From contig NVXB01000035.1 in assembly GCA_002746425.1 (NCBI GenBank), positions 20,793-27,650 on the forward strand: 6,858 nucleotides of DNA, in the 5' to 3' direction. This DNA is from Hyphomicrobiales bacterium (GTDB lineage Bacteria; Pseudomonadota; Alphaproteobacteria; Rhizobiales; GCA-2746425). Shown piece after piece: positions 1 through 5,567 of this stretch (the stretch's first letter is position 1; every line of letters begins with the position of its first letter). Under the pieces are notes generated by a model. It was not told where the DNA came from. It made no database searches and was given only the letters and a program-made list of their open reading frames with translations. The translations under genes were made by a program, and so were the position numbers.

Positions 1-863
1 GCCGCATCAATAACCGTTACCGGCGTGCCAAGTTTCAACGCTTCAATCGCGGTCCAGCGCCCGGTGCCTTTTTGGCCTGCCTTATCCAAGATGATATCCA
101 GAACGGGACGGCCCGTTGCGGCATCGACAGCTTCAGAAACGCGGCTGGTAATCTCTACCAGATATGATTTCAGCGGCCCTTCATTCCAAGTACCAAAGCT
201 TTTGCCAATGGTGCTGGCATCCATGCCTAAACCATCGCGCATCAATCCGTAAATCTCGGCGATCATCTGCATATCGGCATATTCAATGCCATTATGCACC
301 ATTTTGACGAAATGGCCGGAGCCACTTTTGCCCATCCAGGTTGCACATGGTGTGCCTTCATAAGAGGCAGAAACCTTTTCCAGCATTGGCGCGATACGCT
401 GCCAGGCTTCCTTGCTACCACCGCCCATCATTGAGGGGCCAAAGCGCGCACCTTCCGCACCGCCAGAAACGCCAAGCCCAAGAAAGTCTGGCCCGCCGCG
501 TTTTTCAAGCGCTGCAGAGCGGCGGTTGGTGTCATCAAACTGTGCGTTTCCTGCATCAATGATCAGATCGTCATCATCCAACAAAGGGAGCAGAATTTCG
601 ATTTGCTGATCGACAGTTTCGCCAGCTGGCACCATCAAAATGATATTTCTGGGCTTTTGAAGTGAGGCCAAAAAACCTTCAATCGTGTCAGAAGGGAAAA
701 TACGGTCCGCAAGATCGCCTGCCCCGGCTTTAAAGGCTGCGGCTTTACTTGTGGTGCGGTTGAAAACGGCAATTGGAAAGCCGTTATCGGCAAAATTAAG
801 AGCAAGGTTTGTGCCCATTGTGCCCAAACCAATGAGACCTATTACCGGCTGTGTACTTGTCAT
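1..863 (-). CDS. gnd: 6-phosphogluconate dehydrogenase, decarboxylating (C-terminal part beyond window)
   Basis: Oxidises and decarboxylates 6-phosphogluconate to ribulose 5-phosphate with NADP+ in the cytosolic pentose phosphate pathway. I translated 287 complete codons from an ATG at 863; the frame is open to the window edge. The Rossmann loop GLIGLGTMGTNLALN lies at residues 9-23 and the NADP-phosphate-binding FNRTTSK at 34-40. DAGN is at 103-106 and VSGGAEGARFGPS at 132-144. The catalytic segment KMVHNGIEYADM (187-198) supplies the family lysine (K187), asparagine (N191) and glutamate (E194). ILDKAGQKGTGRW (258-270) matches the family signature. Alignment from memory with the about 468-residue E. 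coli enzyme suggests that some 180 residues, mostly the all-helical C-terminal domain, are missing only because the window ends. Small deviations from the usual motifs are SGGAEG for SGGEEG, MGGG for MPGG and DAGNA for DGGNS. A GAGG sequence lies 12 nt before the ATG, slightly far. The gene is divergent from the HAD phosphatase gene. Confidence 0.96.
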   Translation of the reverse strand, partial: MTSTQPVIGLIGLGTMGTNLALNFADNGFPIAVFNRTTSKAAAFKAGAGDLADRIFPSDTIEGFLASLQKPRNIILMVPAGETVDQQIEILLPLLDDDDLIIDAGNAQFDDTNRRSAALEKRGGPDFLGLGVSGGAEGARFGPSMMGGGSKEAWQRIAPMLEKVSASYEGTPCATWMGKSGSGHFVKMVHNGIEYADMQMIAEIYGLMRDGLGMDASTIGKSFGTWNEGPLKSYLVEITSRVSEAVDAATGRPVLDIILDKAGQKGTGRWTAIEALKLGTPVTVIDA

Positions 864-922
864 GGAAATTATCTGCCTCGTCGATTTGGAATTCGTGGAT
901 TCGCTGCTAGTGATTGCAAAGA

Positions 923-952
923 TATATAGCGGATAGAACGCGCATATGCCAA
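923..952 (-). promoter_or_regulatory. Probable sigma-70-type promoter of gnd
   Basis: On the minus strand TTGGCA (952-947, five of six matches to TTGACA) is followed after 18 bp by TATATA (928-923). This would start transcription near 916 and give a leader of about 53 nt before the gnd ATG at 863. It was found by eye in a 231-bp intergenic region, so chance cannot be excluded. Confidence 0.4.
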
Positions 953-1026
953 AAACAAATATGGCGCTTTGCGTCTTCGTCAATCATCTAGCTAATACTG
1001 TAGACGGCAACTTGCTGATAATCTCA

Positions 1027-1070
1027 CTGACATCTCATTGTTCATCCACCATGACATCGGATGACAGCGG
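1027..1070. repeat. Cluster of TGACA direct repeats and an inverted repeat, operator-like
   Basis: Positions 1051-1070 are a tandem duplication of ten bases, ATGACATCGG then ATGACAGCGG, with one mismatch, so the two copies lie one helical turn apart. A third TGACA sits in CTGACAT at 1027-1033. TCATCC (1042-1047) and GGATGA (1059-1064) form an inverted repeat with 11 bp between the arms. The cluster ends 24 bp before the start codon of the HAD gene and lies about 165 bp from the gnd start. Position and symmetry fit a regulator binding site for the HAD-phosphodiesterase pair. Read on the minus strand the second copy gives CTGTCAT, identical to a Pho-box half-site. The regulator is unknown. Confidence 0.5.
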
Positions 1071-1094
1071 CGCAATCATGAGGAAAATCACGAA

Positions 1095-1778
1095 ATGAAC
1101 ATCTCTAATATCCATGCCGTTATCTTTGATATGGATGGATTGTTGTTGGACACAGAACAGATTTTTCTCAAGGCATTCAGCCAAACGCGGGTGTCACTTG
1201 ATCTAGCGCTAAGCGATGATTTGTATTTGAGCCTAATTGGCTTGGATGCCAAGCAAACCGAGGTGAAACTTGCAGCCGGGTTGGATGGTCATATTGATCC
1301 TGATACCTTCAACAAGGAATGGGACCAAAGATGCACGGCGCTGTTTATGGAACCAATACCTATCAAGTTCGGCGTTCGTGATCTGGTTCAGCATTTGCGT
1401 TCCATAGGGATGCCCATGGCCGTCGCGACCTCTACCAACACTAAAACCGCGCGGCAGCATTTGGCAGAAGCCGGGTTGATCGATTTTTTCGCAACCGTGA
1501 TTTGCGGAGATCAGGTTGAAAACGGAAAACCTGCGCCAGATATTTATTTGAAAGCTGCTGCGGCTTTGAACATGGAGCCACAATTATGTGCCGCATTTGA
1601 AGATTCGGACACCGGCACACGGGCAGCGGTTGCAGCAGGCCTGCGCACGGTTCAGGTGCCTGATCTACAAGACCCAAGCCCCGAAACTGTTGCTCTGAAC
1701 CATCACATAGCCACGGATTTAATCTCAGGTGCTCAGCATTTGGGCCTCATAAATGCGCCCGTTAACAACGTCATTTGA
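1095..1778 (+). CDS. HAD-superfamily hydrolase, subfamily IA (phosphatase or beta-phosphoglucomutase-like)
   Basis: Cytosolic magnesium-dependent phosphotransferase, 227 residues, a full-length size for this family. Motif I FDMDGLLLDTE (11-21) contains the nucleophile D12 and the acid/base D14. A helical C1-type cap follows at roughly 20-90. Motif II is ATST with T112/S113, motif III is GKPAPDIY with K145, and motif IV is FEDSDTGTRAA with E169-D170 as metal ligands. The closest relatives are the CbbY/Gph/beta-phosphoglucomutase-like group, which includes phosphoglycolate, pseudouridine-phosphate and sugar-phosphate phosphatases. The sequence alone does not fix the substrate. GAGG (1080-1083) lies 11 nt before the ATG and supports this start. 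The phosphodiesterase gene begins 11 nt after the stop, so the two are probably co-transcribed. A phosphatase beside a phosphodiesterase could finish the release of phosphate from diesters; one beside gnd could also clear a damaged sugar phosphate. Both ideas are inference. Confidence 0.92.
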   Translation: MNISNIHAVIFDMDGLLLDTEQIFLKAFSQTRVSLDLALSDDLYLSLIGLDAKQTEVKLAAGLDGHIDPDTFNKEWDQRCTALFMEPIPIKFGVRDLVQHLRSIGMPMAVATSTNTKTARQHLAEAGLIDFFATVICGDQVENGKPAPDIYLKAAAALNMEPQLCAAFEDSDTGTRAAVAAGLRTVQVPDLQDPSPETVALNHHIATDLISGAQHLGLINAPVNNVI

Positions 1779-1789
1779 AAGTAAAATCA

Positions 1790-2617
1790 ATGCTCAAATT
1801 CATCGTCCTGGCCGATTTGCACCTCGTTCCCAAAGGCGAGACATCGCATTCAATTGATACCGGTGAGCGGATGGAAAAAGCCTTTGAATTTGTAAATACC
1901 CATCATAACGATGCTGATTTTATGGTGATCGCTGGCGATATCGCTGATCACGGCGAGCCTGCTGCCTATGAGCGCTTCAAAGATGCGCTGGGGCAATTGA
2001 AAATCCCGACATTTTTGACATTGGGCAACCACGACAATCGCGCAACATTTTTGAAAATCCTTGGCGCGGAACATGCCGATGAAACGGGCAATGTGAACCA
2101 TGTCATCGACATGAAGGGGCACCGCATTATCATTCTGGATAGTTCCGACCCAGATACCGGTGGCGCCGGGCGGTTCGAGCAGAGCCAGCTTAATTGGCTG
2201 CAATCAAAACTTGATGAAGCAAAAGACCTTCCTGTCATCATCGTGCTGCATCACAACATCACAAAATTCCATGTGCAGACTGATTTTCTCATCCTGCAAG
2301 ATAATGCGGCCTTTGCAAAAGTTGTGTCTTCCCACCGCGACATTCGCCAGGTCATTTCAGGTCATGTGCACATGAATGTATCGGGCAGCTATAAGGGCAT
2401 TCCCTTTTGCACCGTGGCGGGCTGTCATTACAACATTGAACCTACACTGCAATCAGCCTCTGGCCCCATCCCTGCCCGCGTGGCTCGGCGCGAAGGACCA
2501 GGGCAAATTGGCATCGTTCTGTCCAATGAAGATTCGACCGTCGTGCACATGCAAAACTTCCTTGATGGCAACGACGTTATGGCGGCCAAGCACTTTGTCT
2601 GGAAGCCGAGAGACTAG
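1790..2617 (+). CDS. Calcineurin-like metallophosphoesterase, probable phosphodiesterase (CpdA/GpdQ type)
   Basis: Binuclear-metal phosphoesterase of 275 residues, typical for class III cyclic-nucleotide phosphodiesterases and glycerophosphodiesterases. The metal-binding blocks occur in order: ADLHL (D9, H11), AGDIADHG (D50), LGNHDNRA (N80, H81), VLHHNIT (H154) and SGHVHM (H192, H194). No signal peptide is visible, so it should act in the cytosol. Candidate substrates from family knowledge are 3',5'-cAMP or glycerophosphodiesters, and the sequence does not decide between them. I place the start at the ATG at 1790 because MLKFIVLADLHL is the usual family beginning. A TTG at 1775 would overlap the HAD stop codon and add five residues. 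Neither start has a strong ribosome binding site, so translation is probably coupled to the HAD gene 11 nt upstream. The C-terminal part after about residue 195 is less conserved but still fits a full-length protein. Confidence 0.9.
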   Translation: MLKFIVLADLHLVPKGETSHSIDTGERMEKAFEFVNTHHNDADFMVIAGDIADHGEPAAYERFKDALGQLKIPTFLTLGNHDNRATFLKILGAEHADETGNVNHVIDMKGHRIIILDSSDPDTGGAGRFEQSQLNWLQSKLDEAKDLPVIIVLHHNITKFHVQTDFLILQDNAAFAKVVSSHRDIRQVISGHVHMNVSGSYKGIPFCTVAGCHYNIEPTLQSASGPIPARVARREGPGQIGIVLSNEDSTVVHMQNFLDGNDVMAAKHFVWKPRD

Positions 2618-2658
2618 GGTTTAAAGCGCGTCATACACCGCAAATCAGCATTGTTGCA

Positions 2659-2702
2659 CTGTCATCATAAAGATATCTGACCGGGCTAGGCAGGGGTATA
2701 AA
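2659..2702 (+). promoter_or_regulatory. Putative promoter with Pho-box-like site before the phytase-like gene
   Basis: TATAAA at 2697-2702 is a good -10 candidate, 22 bp before the start codon. No TTGACA-like -35 sits at the usual distance; CTGACC (2677-2682) is only 14 bp away. Instead, an exact Pho-box half-site CTGTCAT is present at 2659-2665. The 18-bp stretch 2659-2676 matches the E. coli Pho-box consensus at about 12 positions when aligned by eye, but the second half is poor. A weak -35 replaced by an activator site would fit a PhoB-controlled promoter. This is suggestive, not proven. Confidence 0.35.
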
Positions 2703-2724
2703 TGCAACCGCCTAGGAACCAGTT

Positions 2725-4899
2725 ATGAAACTCAAATCTCTCGGTGTCTTGTCCGCTTTAGCGCTCAGTTTGACATCATCAGCCGCCTATAGCGATCAGG
2801 TGTTTAGCCGCATCGCGTCGTTCCCTGTGAACACAAATCTGCCCGCCTCTACAGATCAAAAAACAGAGACATCCGCAGAAATTATTGCGGCCAGTGAAGA
2901 CGGCATGACGCTGGTCTATTCTGACAGTCCTTTGGGCGCGATCGGCCTCATCGATATCACCGATCCGGCGCATCCCAAGCCCGCAGGCACGCTTTTGCTC
3001 GGCGGCGAACCCACCGCTGTTTCTGTTGCAGGCAACAAAATATTGGCCGGTGTTAACACCTCCAAAAACTTCACCGCCCCTTCTGGCCATTTGGCTGTGA
3101 TTGATCTGACATCCAGAAAAATCGAATTGACCTGCGATCTTGGCGGCCAGCCAGATTCAACGGCTGTCTCACCAGATGGTTCCATCCTTGCAATCGCCAT
3201 TGAGAATGAGCGCGATGAGGATTTGAACGACGGCGCATTACCGCAGCTTCCTGCAGGTTCCGTCGCTATCTTTAAGCTCACCGATGGTATGCCCGATTGC
3301 GACAGCATGATTATGGCCAATGTCTCGGGCCTTGCTGACATCGGGCCGAGTGATCCAGAGCCTGAATTTGTTGACATTAACGAGCAAAATCAGATCGTGG
3401 TGACGATGCAGGAAAACAACCACATTGTCATTCTCGATGGCCATAGCGGCAAGGTTATGAGCCACTTTTCCGCCGGTAGTGTTGACCTGAAAAACGTTGA
3501 TCTGGTCGAAGAACGCGCCCTCACCTTTGATGGTGAGCAATTGGGCCGTCGCCGCGAACCAGATGCAGTGCAATGGCTTGATAACAAGCGCCTGGTGACC
3601 GCCAATGAGGGCGACTACAAAGGTGGATCACGCGGCTTCACCATTTTCGATACATCCGGCCATGTCCTGTATGATTCTGGACTGGACTTTGAATATCGCG
3701 TCGCCATGGCTGGCCACTACCCAGAAAAACGCTCCGGCAATAAGGGCGTTGAAGCGGAGGGTATGGAGATCAAAAAGTTTGGCGACAACACCTATATCTT
3801 CCTGCTTTCCGAGCGTGGTTCCGTTGTCGGTGTCTACCGCGATACCGGCGGCGATCCTGAATTCGTACAGCTTTTGCCAACAGGCCTTGGCCCAGAGGGC
3901 GCAATCGCCATCCCATCGCGCAATTTACTGGCCGTCGCCAATGAAGTTGACTTGATTGAAGATGGTGGCGTGCGCTCCCACGTAACGCTTTATTCCTATG
4001 CAGAGGGTGTTTCCCAATACCCGATGATTGAATCCGGGTTTGATGCAAATGGCCGCCCCATTGGTTTTGGCGCTCTATCCGGCCTTGCAGCCGATCCTGA
4101 AAAACCTGGAATCCTGTATGCAGTCAACGATAGCTTCTATGCGCTGCAGCCAACCATTTTCACGATTGATGCCAATCAGACACCAGCGCGCATCACCAAG
4201 GCCACGCGGGTAACACGCAACGGTGCCAACGCTCAATTGCTCGATCTGGAAGGCATTACATCAGATGGCAAGGGCGGATTTTGGCTGGCTTCTGAGGGCC
4301 GCCTTGGCCGGATGATCATGCATGGTCTCTATCACGTCAACGCCAAGGGCGAGATCAAGCAACAAGTAGCCTTCCCGCCATCATTGCTTGCCGTTGAAAA
4401 GCGTTGGGCATCTGAAGGCGTGACCAAAATCGGTGACACATTATGGATCGCCATCCAGCGCCAATGGCAGGATGACCCCAAAAACACGGTGAAACTTGTC
4501 TCCTACAATCTCAAAACCAAGGAATGGGGCGCGGTACAATATCCCACAGAACCGGCCATAAAAGGCTGGGTTGGCTTGTCAGAAATCACCTATCACGGCG
4601 ACTATGTGTACATCATCGAGCGCGATAACCAGATCGGTGAAAACGCAAAAATCAAAAAACTGTTCCGGGTGCCCGTTGCAGATTTAAAACCCGCAAAAAT
4701 CGGCGATCCATTGCCAATGGTACACAAGGAAGAAGTGCATGATTTCCTTCCCGATCTCAAATCTACTGGCGGTTATGTGGTTGATAAAATAGAAGGTTTT
4801 GCCATCGACACAGCAGGTAATGGCTTTGCTGTAACCGATAATGATGGCGTCGATGACAGCAACGGAGAAACCCTGTTTTTCTCAATCGGCAAAATGTAA
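2725..4899 (+). CDS. Exported beta-propeller protein with C-terminal esterase-like phytase domain
   Basis: A 724-residue protein probably exported to the periplasm or outside. The Sec signal peptide MKLKSLGVLSALALSLTSSA (1-20) probably ends with cleavage after AYS near residue 23. Residues about 25-425 resemble the 'choice-of-anchor I' seven-bladed propeller: repeated LIDITDPAHP, VIDL and AVSPDG-type strands, then GRRREPDAVQW (274-284), VTANEGD (291-297) and EAEGMEI (343-349). Residues about 436-724 match the 'esterase-like activity of phytase' family: GFGALSGLA (447-455), LLDLEGI (505-511), WLASEG (520-525), GWVGLSEI (614-621), IIERDNQIG (630-638), KIEGFAID (688-695) and VTDNDGVDD (703-711). 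Some members are called phytases or alkaline phosphatases, but enzymatic proof is sparse. Two cysteines, C137 and C192, could form a disulfide. AGGA (2714-2717) lies 7 nt before the ATG. The neighbouring phosphatase and phosphodiesterase fit a phosphate-scavenging role, which is inference. Confidence 0.88.
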   Translation: MKLKSLGVLSALALSLTSSAAYSDQVFSRIASFPVNTNLPASTDQKTETSAEIIAASEDGMTLVYSDSPLGAIGLIDITDPAHPKPAGTLLLGGEPTAVSVAGNKILAGVNTSKNFTAPSGHLAVIDLTSRKIELTCDLGGQPDSTAVSPDGSILAIAIENERDEDLNDGALPQLPAGSVAIFKLTDGMPDCDSMIMANVSGLADIGPSDPEPEFVDINEQNQIVVTMQENNHIVILDGHSGKVMSHFSAGSVDLKNVDLVEERALTFDGEQLGRRREPDAVQWLDNKRLVTANEGDYKGGSRGFTIFDTSGHVLYDSGLDFEYRVAMAGHYPEKRSGNKGVEAEGMEIKKFGDNTYIFLLSERGSVVGVYRDTGGDPEFVQLLPTGLGPEGAIAIPSRNLLAVANEVDLIEDGGVRSHVTLYSYAEGVSQYPMIESGFDANGRPIGFGALSGLAADPEKPGILYAVNDSFYALQPTIFTIDANQTPARITKATRVTRNGANAQLLDLEGITSDGKGGFWLASEGRLGRMIMHGLYHVNAKGEIKQQVAFPPSLLAVEKRWASEGVTKIGDTLWIAIQRQWQDDPKNTVKLVSYNLKTKEWGAVQYPTEPAIKGWVGLSEITYHGDYVYIIERDNQIGENAKIKKLFRVPVADLKPAKIGDPLPMVHKEEVHDFLPDLKSTGGYVVDKIEGFAIDTAGNGFAVTDNDGVDDSNGETLFFSIGKM

Positions 4900-5112
4900 A
4901 TCGTAGCTAACCAGCTTTAAAAACTCAGTGTCCCGGTTATTGCCATCAAGCCAAAGGCTGTTGCTCTAATCGGGGCATAAACTGCGCCTACCAACGACCA
5001 GCCGCTATAAAAGCAACGATCACGCTGACGCAATACAAATGAAATTGCTTCATTTAACAAAAATTTTCATTTTCGAAAACCGATATCATACTGATTTTAC
5101 TTGGAAAAAGAA
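4900..5112. other. AT-rich convergent intergenic region without a gene
   Basis: This 213-bp gap separates the rightward phytase-like gene from the leftward tRNA gene. I see no coding sequence. No strong intrinsic terminator is visible on either strand. Small imperfect hairpins occur near 4904-4914 (AGCT, AACC loop, AGCT) and around 4956-4966 (AGCC, AAA loop, GGCT), but neither is followed by a T-run. The leftward strand does have TTCTTTTTCC directly after the tRNA (5112-5103), which may help end that transcript. Confidence 0.5.
5037..5055. repeat. Perfect 7-bp inverted repeat, AT-rich
   Basis: AAATGAA (5037-5043) and TTCATTT (5049-5055) pair perfectly around the 5-nt loop ATTGC. It lies between two converging transcripts. 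The stem has only one G:C pair and no T-run follows directly, so it is a poor terminator and may be chance. Confidence 0.3.
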
Positions 5113-5187
5113 TGGTGCCCGGGGGCGGATTTGAACCACCGACACGCGGATTTTCAATCCGCTGCTCTACCCCTGAGCTACCCGGGC
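5113..5187 (-). tRNA. tRNA-Phe (anticodon GAA)
   Basis: The minus strand folds into a complete 75-nt cloverleaf. The acceptor stem is GCCCGGG with CCCGGGC, seven perfect pairs. The D arm is GCTC, loop AGGGGTA, GAGC. The anticodon arm is GCGGA, loop TTGAAAA, TCCGC, giving anticodon GAA. The variable loop is GTGTC. The T arm is GGTGG, loop TTCAAAT, CCGCC with one G:U pair. Discriminator A and an encoded CCA end the molecule. It closely resembles E. coli tRNA-Phe. It decodes UUU and UUC. It lies 154 bp downstream of yacG and has its own promoter-like sequence. Confidence 0.98.
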
Positions 5188-5206
5188 AACTTGATCGAAA
5201 CTGTCT

Positions 5207-5261
5207 TTTTATAAAACCGTTCAAAAGTTCCACAGGGCGAGGAACCGACCAATCTGAACGG
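5207..5261 (-). terminator. Terminator-like nested hairpin between yacG and tRNA-Phe
   Basis: On the minus strand CCGTTCA (5261-5255) pairs perfectly with TGAACGG (5223-5217). Inside it GTTCC (5245-5241) pairs with GGAAC (5231-5227) around a 9-nt loop. The outer stem is followed by TTTTATAAAA (5216-5207). This could end the nnr-yacG transcript. The T-run is short and the internal loop is large, so it would be a weak terminator. The putative tRNA promoter lies just upstream, so tRNA transcripts would begin inside the outer stem and could not form the whole structure. Confidence 0.4.
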
Positions 5262-5262
5262 G

Positions 5263-5291
5263 GTTATAGGCAAGTCGCAAAAGTCTGTCCA
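5263..5291 (-). promoter_or_regulatory. Probable sigma-70-type promoter of tRNA-Phe
   Basis: TGGACA (5291-5286, five of six to TTGACA) and TATAAC (5268-5263, five of six to TATAAT) are separated by exactly 17 bp. Transcription would start near 5256, leaving a leader of about 68 nt for RNase P to remove before the tRNA. A second -10-like TATAAA at 5213-5208 lies nearer the tRNA but lacks a good -35. Confidence 0.6.
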
Positions 5292-5341
5292 GTAGGGAAA
5301 GCCGCTTCTTTTCTCTTTTCATGAAATAGCTGAATTATAGC

Positions 5342-5554
5342 CTAGTCTTCTGCATCAATCTGATCGCTGGCGGGATCGGATTCTACGACGGGGACTGTGT
5401 AGTGGCCGTTGAACCAACGGTTTAGATCGACGTCCTTGCAGCGCTGGGAGCAAAAGGGGTATGCCGCCCGATCTGAGGGCTTTTTGCACATGGGGCATGG
5501 CACCGATTTGCGCAACGGGGATATTTTTCCTGATTCTGGTGTCTCACCGCTCAT
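5342..5554 (-). CDS. yacG: Small zinc-binding protein YacG, DNA gyrase inhibitor
   Basis: A 70-residue cytosolic protein. In E. coli, YacG binds the GyrB subunit and blocks gyrase binding to DNA. The zinc knuckle is CPMC (C20, C23) followed by FCSQRC (C35, C39), then the conserved helix-and-turn DVDLNRWFNGHYTVP (41-55). The tail is acidic (ESDPASDQIDAED), as is common in the family. I chose the ATG at 5554 because GAGG lies 9 nt upstream. An ATG at 5569 would add five residues (MRDDD) and overlap the nnr stop codon as ATGA, but has no clear ribosome binding site. Any longer start would run deep into nnr and is unlikely. The gene follows nnr by 11 nt or overlaps it by 4, so translation is probably coupled. 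tRNA-Phe lies downstream. Confidence 0.92.
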   Translation of the reverse strand: MSGETPESGKISPLRKSVPCPMCKKPSDRAAYPFCSQRCKDVDLNRWFNGHYTVPVVESDPASDQIDAED

Positions 5555-5563
5555 ATCGTCATC

Positions 5564-5567
5564 CCTC
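5564..5567 (-). promoter_or_regulatory. Ribosome binding site deciding the yacG start
   Basis: GAGG on the minus strand lies 9 nt before the ATG at 5554. It overlaps the nnr stop codon (5568-5566), which suggests that ribosomes ending nnr translation can restart on yacG. It favours the 5554 start over the ATGA-overlap start at 5569. Confidence 0.6.

Noticed and set aside
1078..1098. Six-codon frame MRKITK overlapping the HAD start as ATGA
   Set aside because: It could be a leader peptide, but its first codons coincide with the GAGG ribosome binding site of the HAD gene and it has no ribosome binding site of its own. Chance is the simpler reading.
2916..3377. Leftward 153-codon frame inside the phytase-like gene
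   Set aside because: It lies wholly antisense to a well-supported gene, is rich in serine and proline without recognisable motifs, and has no upstream signals.
5037..5055. The AT-rich inverted repeat as a bidirectional terminator
   Set aside because: The stem has one G:C pair and no adjacent T-run on either strand, so it does not meet the usual pattern.
5113..5187. tRNA-Phe as an integration site for a mobile element
   Set aside because: I looked for an integrase gene and for a repeat of the tRNA 3' end within the window and saw neither.
5112..5324. Rightward 70-codon frame beginning MVPGGGFEPPTRGFS
   Set aside because: It is the antisense translation of the tRNA-Phe gene and its promoter region. 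Frames of this type are a well-known source of spurious protein predictions.
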